DNA of 7,268 nt from Rhodoferax sp. (lineage in GTDB: Bacteria > Pseudomonadota > Gammaproteobacteria > Burkholderiales > Burkholderiaceae_C): assembly GCA_020048795.1 (NCBI GenBank), contig JAIFMA010000001.1:1-7268 (forward strand). The letters are read 5' to 3'. Position numbers and translations under genes: made by a program. Below, in pieces: positions 5,979 through 7,268 of this stretch. The notes beneath the pieces are model-generated. The model was given only the letters and a program-made list of their open reading frames with translations, ran no database searches and was not told the DNA's origin. Positions within the stretch are counted from its first letter, which is position 1; each line of letters starts with the position of its first letter.

Positions 5979-6023
5979 GAAGCAGCAGAGGTTTGCTGAT
6001 CATTACAATAGACGCAACAATTC

Positions 6024-6080
6024 CAGGACAAAACGAGGACAAAAAACTGCAAAAGTGCGCGGTTTGATGTGTTTGTCCTG
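6024..6080. repeat. AGGACAAAA direct pair with inverted TTTGTCCTG
   Basis: AGGACAAAA occurs at 6025-6033 and again at 6036-6044, one helical turn apart (11 bases start to start). CAGGACAAA (6024-6032) is matched by its exact reverse complement TTTGTCCTG at 6072-6080. The arrangement resembles clustered binding sites for a regulator, or the stem of an RNA hairpin with a 39-base loop, upstream of ychF. No function is assigned. Confidence 0.4.
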
Positions 6081-6113
6081 ACCTCCCTTTTTCCAGCTTT
6101 CCGATGCGAATGG

Positions 6114-6151
6114 GGCACTTCGACAATGCCCACATTGGGTTCGATGGTGCA
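6114..6151 (-). repeat. Inverted partial copy of ychF codons 33-45
   Basis: Read on the minus strand, these 38 bases match ychF positions 6276-6313 at 33 of 38 sites and in the same codon phase encode the identical peptide CTIEPNVGIVEV plus the first two bases of a proline codon. The five differences (leader positions 6119, 6122, 6125, 6140, 6143) are all transitions at third codon positions. A further CCC codon matches after one unmatched codon (6155-6157). Beyond that, similarity stops on both sides. The copy starts 29 bases upstream of the ychF ATG and is too short to be a gene. Confidence 0.9.
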
Positions 6152-6179
6152 GTTGGGGCATTGATTTATAAGGACTTTT

Positions 6180-7268
6180 ATGAAATGTGGCATCGTGGGC
6201 TTGCCCAACGTCGGTAAATCGACCCTGTTCAACGCACTCACCAAGGCCGGTATTGCGGCAGAGAACTACCCCTTTTGCACCATTGAGCCCAATGTGGGCA
6301 TCGTTGAGGTGCCAGACACCCGACTCGATGCGCTGGCCACCATCGTCAACCCGCAAAAAATCCAGCGCGCCATTGTCGAGTTTGTCGACATTGCCGGCCT
6401 GGTGGCGGGTGCCAGCACCGGTGAGGGCCTGGGCAACAAGTTTCTGGCGCACATCCGCGAAACCGATGCCACGGTGAACGTGGTGCGCTGCTTTGACGAC
6501 GACAACGTGGTGCATGTAGCCGGCAAGATCGATCCGATCTCGGACATCGAGGTCATTCAGACCGAGCTGTGTCTGGCTGATCTGAGCACGGTTGAAAAGT
6601 CTCTGGCGCGTTACCAGAAGGTGGCCAAGTCGGGCGGCGACAAGGAAGCCGCCAAGCTGGTCGCCATTCTTGAGCGCTGTCAGGCCGCACTCAATGAGGC
6701 CAAGCCGGTGCGGGCGCTGGACTTCAGCAAAGAAGACCTGCCGCTGCTGAAGCAGTTTTTCCTGATCACCGCCAAGCCGGCGATGTTTGTAGCCAACGTA
6801 GCCGAGGACGGCTTTGAGAACAACCCGTATCTCGAACGACTGAAAAACTACGCGGCAGCACAAAACGCACCGGTGGTAGCCATTAGCGCCAAGCTCGAAG
6901 CCGAGATGGCCGACATGAGCGACGACGATCGCCTGCTGTTTCTCGAAGAAATGGGCTTGCACGAACCGGGCCTGAACCGCCTGATCCGTGCCGCCTATGA
7001 CCTGCTGGGCCTGCAAACCTACTTTACCGCCGGAGTCAAAGAGGTGCGTGCCTGGACCATTCACAAGGGTGACACCGGCCCGCAGGCCGCTGGCGTGATC
7101 CACACCGATTTCGAGAAGGGCTATATCCGGGCCCAGACCATCGCCTTCGACGACTTCATCACCTTCAAGGGTGAGCAAGGTGCCAAGGATGCCGGCAAGA
7201 TGCGCAGTGAGGGCAAAGAGTATGTGGTCAAGGACGGCGATGTGATGAATTTTCTGTTCAGCTCTTGA
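6180..7268 (+). CDS. ychF: Redox-regulated ATPase/GTPase YchF (Obg-like, OLA1 family)
   Basis: A complete 362-residue YchF, the family's normal length, a cytoplasmic Obg-related P-loop NTPase that associates with ribosomes and prefers ATP. G1 is GLPNVGKST (7-15), G3 is DIAGLV (70-75) followed by AGASTGEGLGNKFLAHIRETD (76-96 region), and the G4 position is NVAE (206-209) instead of the NKxD that gives guanine specificity, as is typical of YchF. G5 is SAK (236-238). A coiled-coil helical arm spans roughly 125-195. The C-terminal TGS domain covers about 279-362 (YFTAGVKEVRAWTIHKG onward, ending DVMNFLFSS). The start is supported by TAAGGA (6169-6174) 5 bases before the ATG. The stop is the last codon of the window. 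Codons 33-45 are mirrored by the inverted fragment in the leader. No pth gene is adjacent, unlike in many bacteria. Confidence 0.98.
   Translation: MKCGIVGLPNVGKSTLFNALTKAGIAAENYPFCTIEPNVGIVEVPDTRLDALATIVNPQKIQRAIVEFVDIAGLVAGASTGEGLGNKFLAHIRETDATVNVVRCFDDDNVVHVAGKIDPISDIEVIQTELCLADLSTVEKSLARYQKVAKSGGDKEAAKLVAILERCQAALNEAKPVRALDFSKEDLPLLKQFFLITAKPAMFVANVAEDGFENNPYLERLKNYAAAQNAPVVAISAKLEAEMADMSDDDRLLFLEEMGLHEPGLNRLIRAAYDLLGLQTYFTAGVKEVRAWTIHKGDTGPQAAGVIHTDFEKGYIRAQTIAFDDFITFKGEQGAKDAGKMRSEGKEYVVKDGDVMNFLFSS
6276..6313 (+). repeat. Coding arm of the ychF inverted repeat
   Basis: This is the segment of ychF (C33 to P45, the switch I region after the P-loop) that is mirrored at 6114-6151. In a sense-strand transcript, the pairs at 6143/6284, 6140/6287, 6122/6305 and 6119/6308 would be G:U, and 6125/6302 would be an A-C mismatch. 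The remaining 33 are Watson-Crick. The 124-base loop between the arms contains the ychF ribosome-binding site, the start codon and the P-loop codons. Confidence 0.85.

Larger units (their letters stand above)
5876..6179. other. Hairpin- and repeat-rich intergenic region, hsp20 / ychF
   Basis: 304 bases with no convincing gene. In order it contains a 13-position hairpin (5884-5917), a second perfect 7-bp hairpin (5957-5978), a direct repeat CGTTTCTTG at 5926-5934 and 5962-5970, a TACAAT box at 6004-6009 without a partner -35, two copies of AGGACAAAA (6025-6033, 6036-6044) with an inverted match TTTGTCCTG at 6072-6080, the inverted ychF fragment (6114-6151), and the ychF Shine-Dalgarno TAAGGA (6169-6174). 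No clear promoter for ychF could be assigned. Confidence 0.6.

Noticed and set aside
6004..6009. TACAAT as the -10 box of a ychF promoter
   Set aside because: No -35-like hexamer lies 16-18 bases upstream and there is no extended -10, so it may be chance.
5876..6179. Mobile element or attachment site as the source of the spacer repeats
   Set aside because: No transposase or integrase remnant, no flanking target duplication and no terminal inverted repeats bounding the spacer were seen.
5786..6244. Minus-strand frame containing CTIEPNVGIVEVP, looking like a second YchF fragment gene
   Set aside because: Only the short inverted copy resembles YchF. The rest is antisense of ychF, spacer and antisense of hsp20, so it is a repeat within an accidental frame and not a pseudogene with its own start.
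6003..7178. 391-codon open frame on the minus strand across ychF
   Set aside because: It is fully antisense to an intact, well-conserved ychF, has no recognisable domain, and reflects the codon bias of the sense gene.

Overview
The window reads as an ordinary chromosomal stretch of a betaproteobacterium, most likely Burkholderiales/Comamonadaceae (Rhodoferax- or Polaromonas-like). This placement is an inference from protein style and from the recalled order UbiH-type hydroxylase, DsbC, M61 peptidase, enoyl-CoA hydratase. It was not checked by a search. Coding density is high, and no transposase, integrase, phage gene or CRISPR array is visible.

Layout. Positions 1-77 (minus) hold a complete elongator tRNA-Met (CAU) with an encoded CCA end and a TATAAT -10 box just upstream. 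From 4653 down to 124, all on the minus strand, runs a tightly packed gene set: a UbiH/UbiF-family FAD monooxygenase, the periplasmic disulfide isomerase DsbC, an M61 (glycyl aminopeptidase family) metallopeptidase with a PDZ domain, and an enoyl-CoA hydratase. The dsbC stop and the M61 start overlap by 4 bases. Next upstream, still on the minus strand, is a single-domain bacteriohemerythrin (4753-5127). A 316-base divergent spacer separates it from a small heat-shock protein on the plus strand (5444-5875). That spacer carries a near-perfect sigma-32 promoter. A 304-base spacer rich in hairpins and short repeats then leads into ychF (6180-7268, plus), an intact Obg-like P-loop ATPase/GTPase gene that ends exactly at the window edge.

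How the genes relate. The minus-strand cluster looks like an operon by spacing, but its products act in different processes: quinone hydroxylation, periplasmic disulfide repair, peptide hydrolysis and beta-oxidation-type hydration. Hemerythrin (oxygen binding) and Hsp20 (chaperone holdase) share an intergenic region but have separate promoters.

The most unusual structure is in the ychF leader. A 38-base inverted copy of ychF codons 33-45 lies at 6114-6151, about 30 bases before the ychF start. It matches the gene at 33 of 38 positions, and all five differences are synonymous transitions. In a ychF transcript that started upstream, leader and coding segment could form a 38-position stem with 33 Watson-Crick pairs, four G:U pairs and one mismatch, looping out the ribosome-binding site and start codon. 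I know of no precedent for this in ychF. It could be a rearrangement scar, a fragment of a foreign ychF, an assembly artefact or a regulatory structure.
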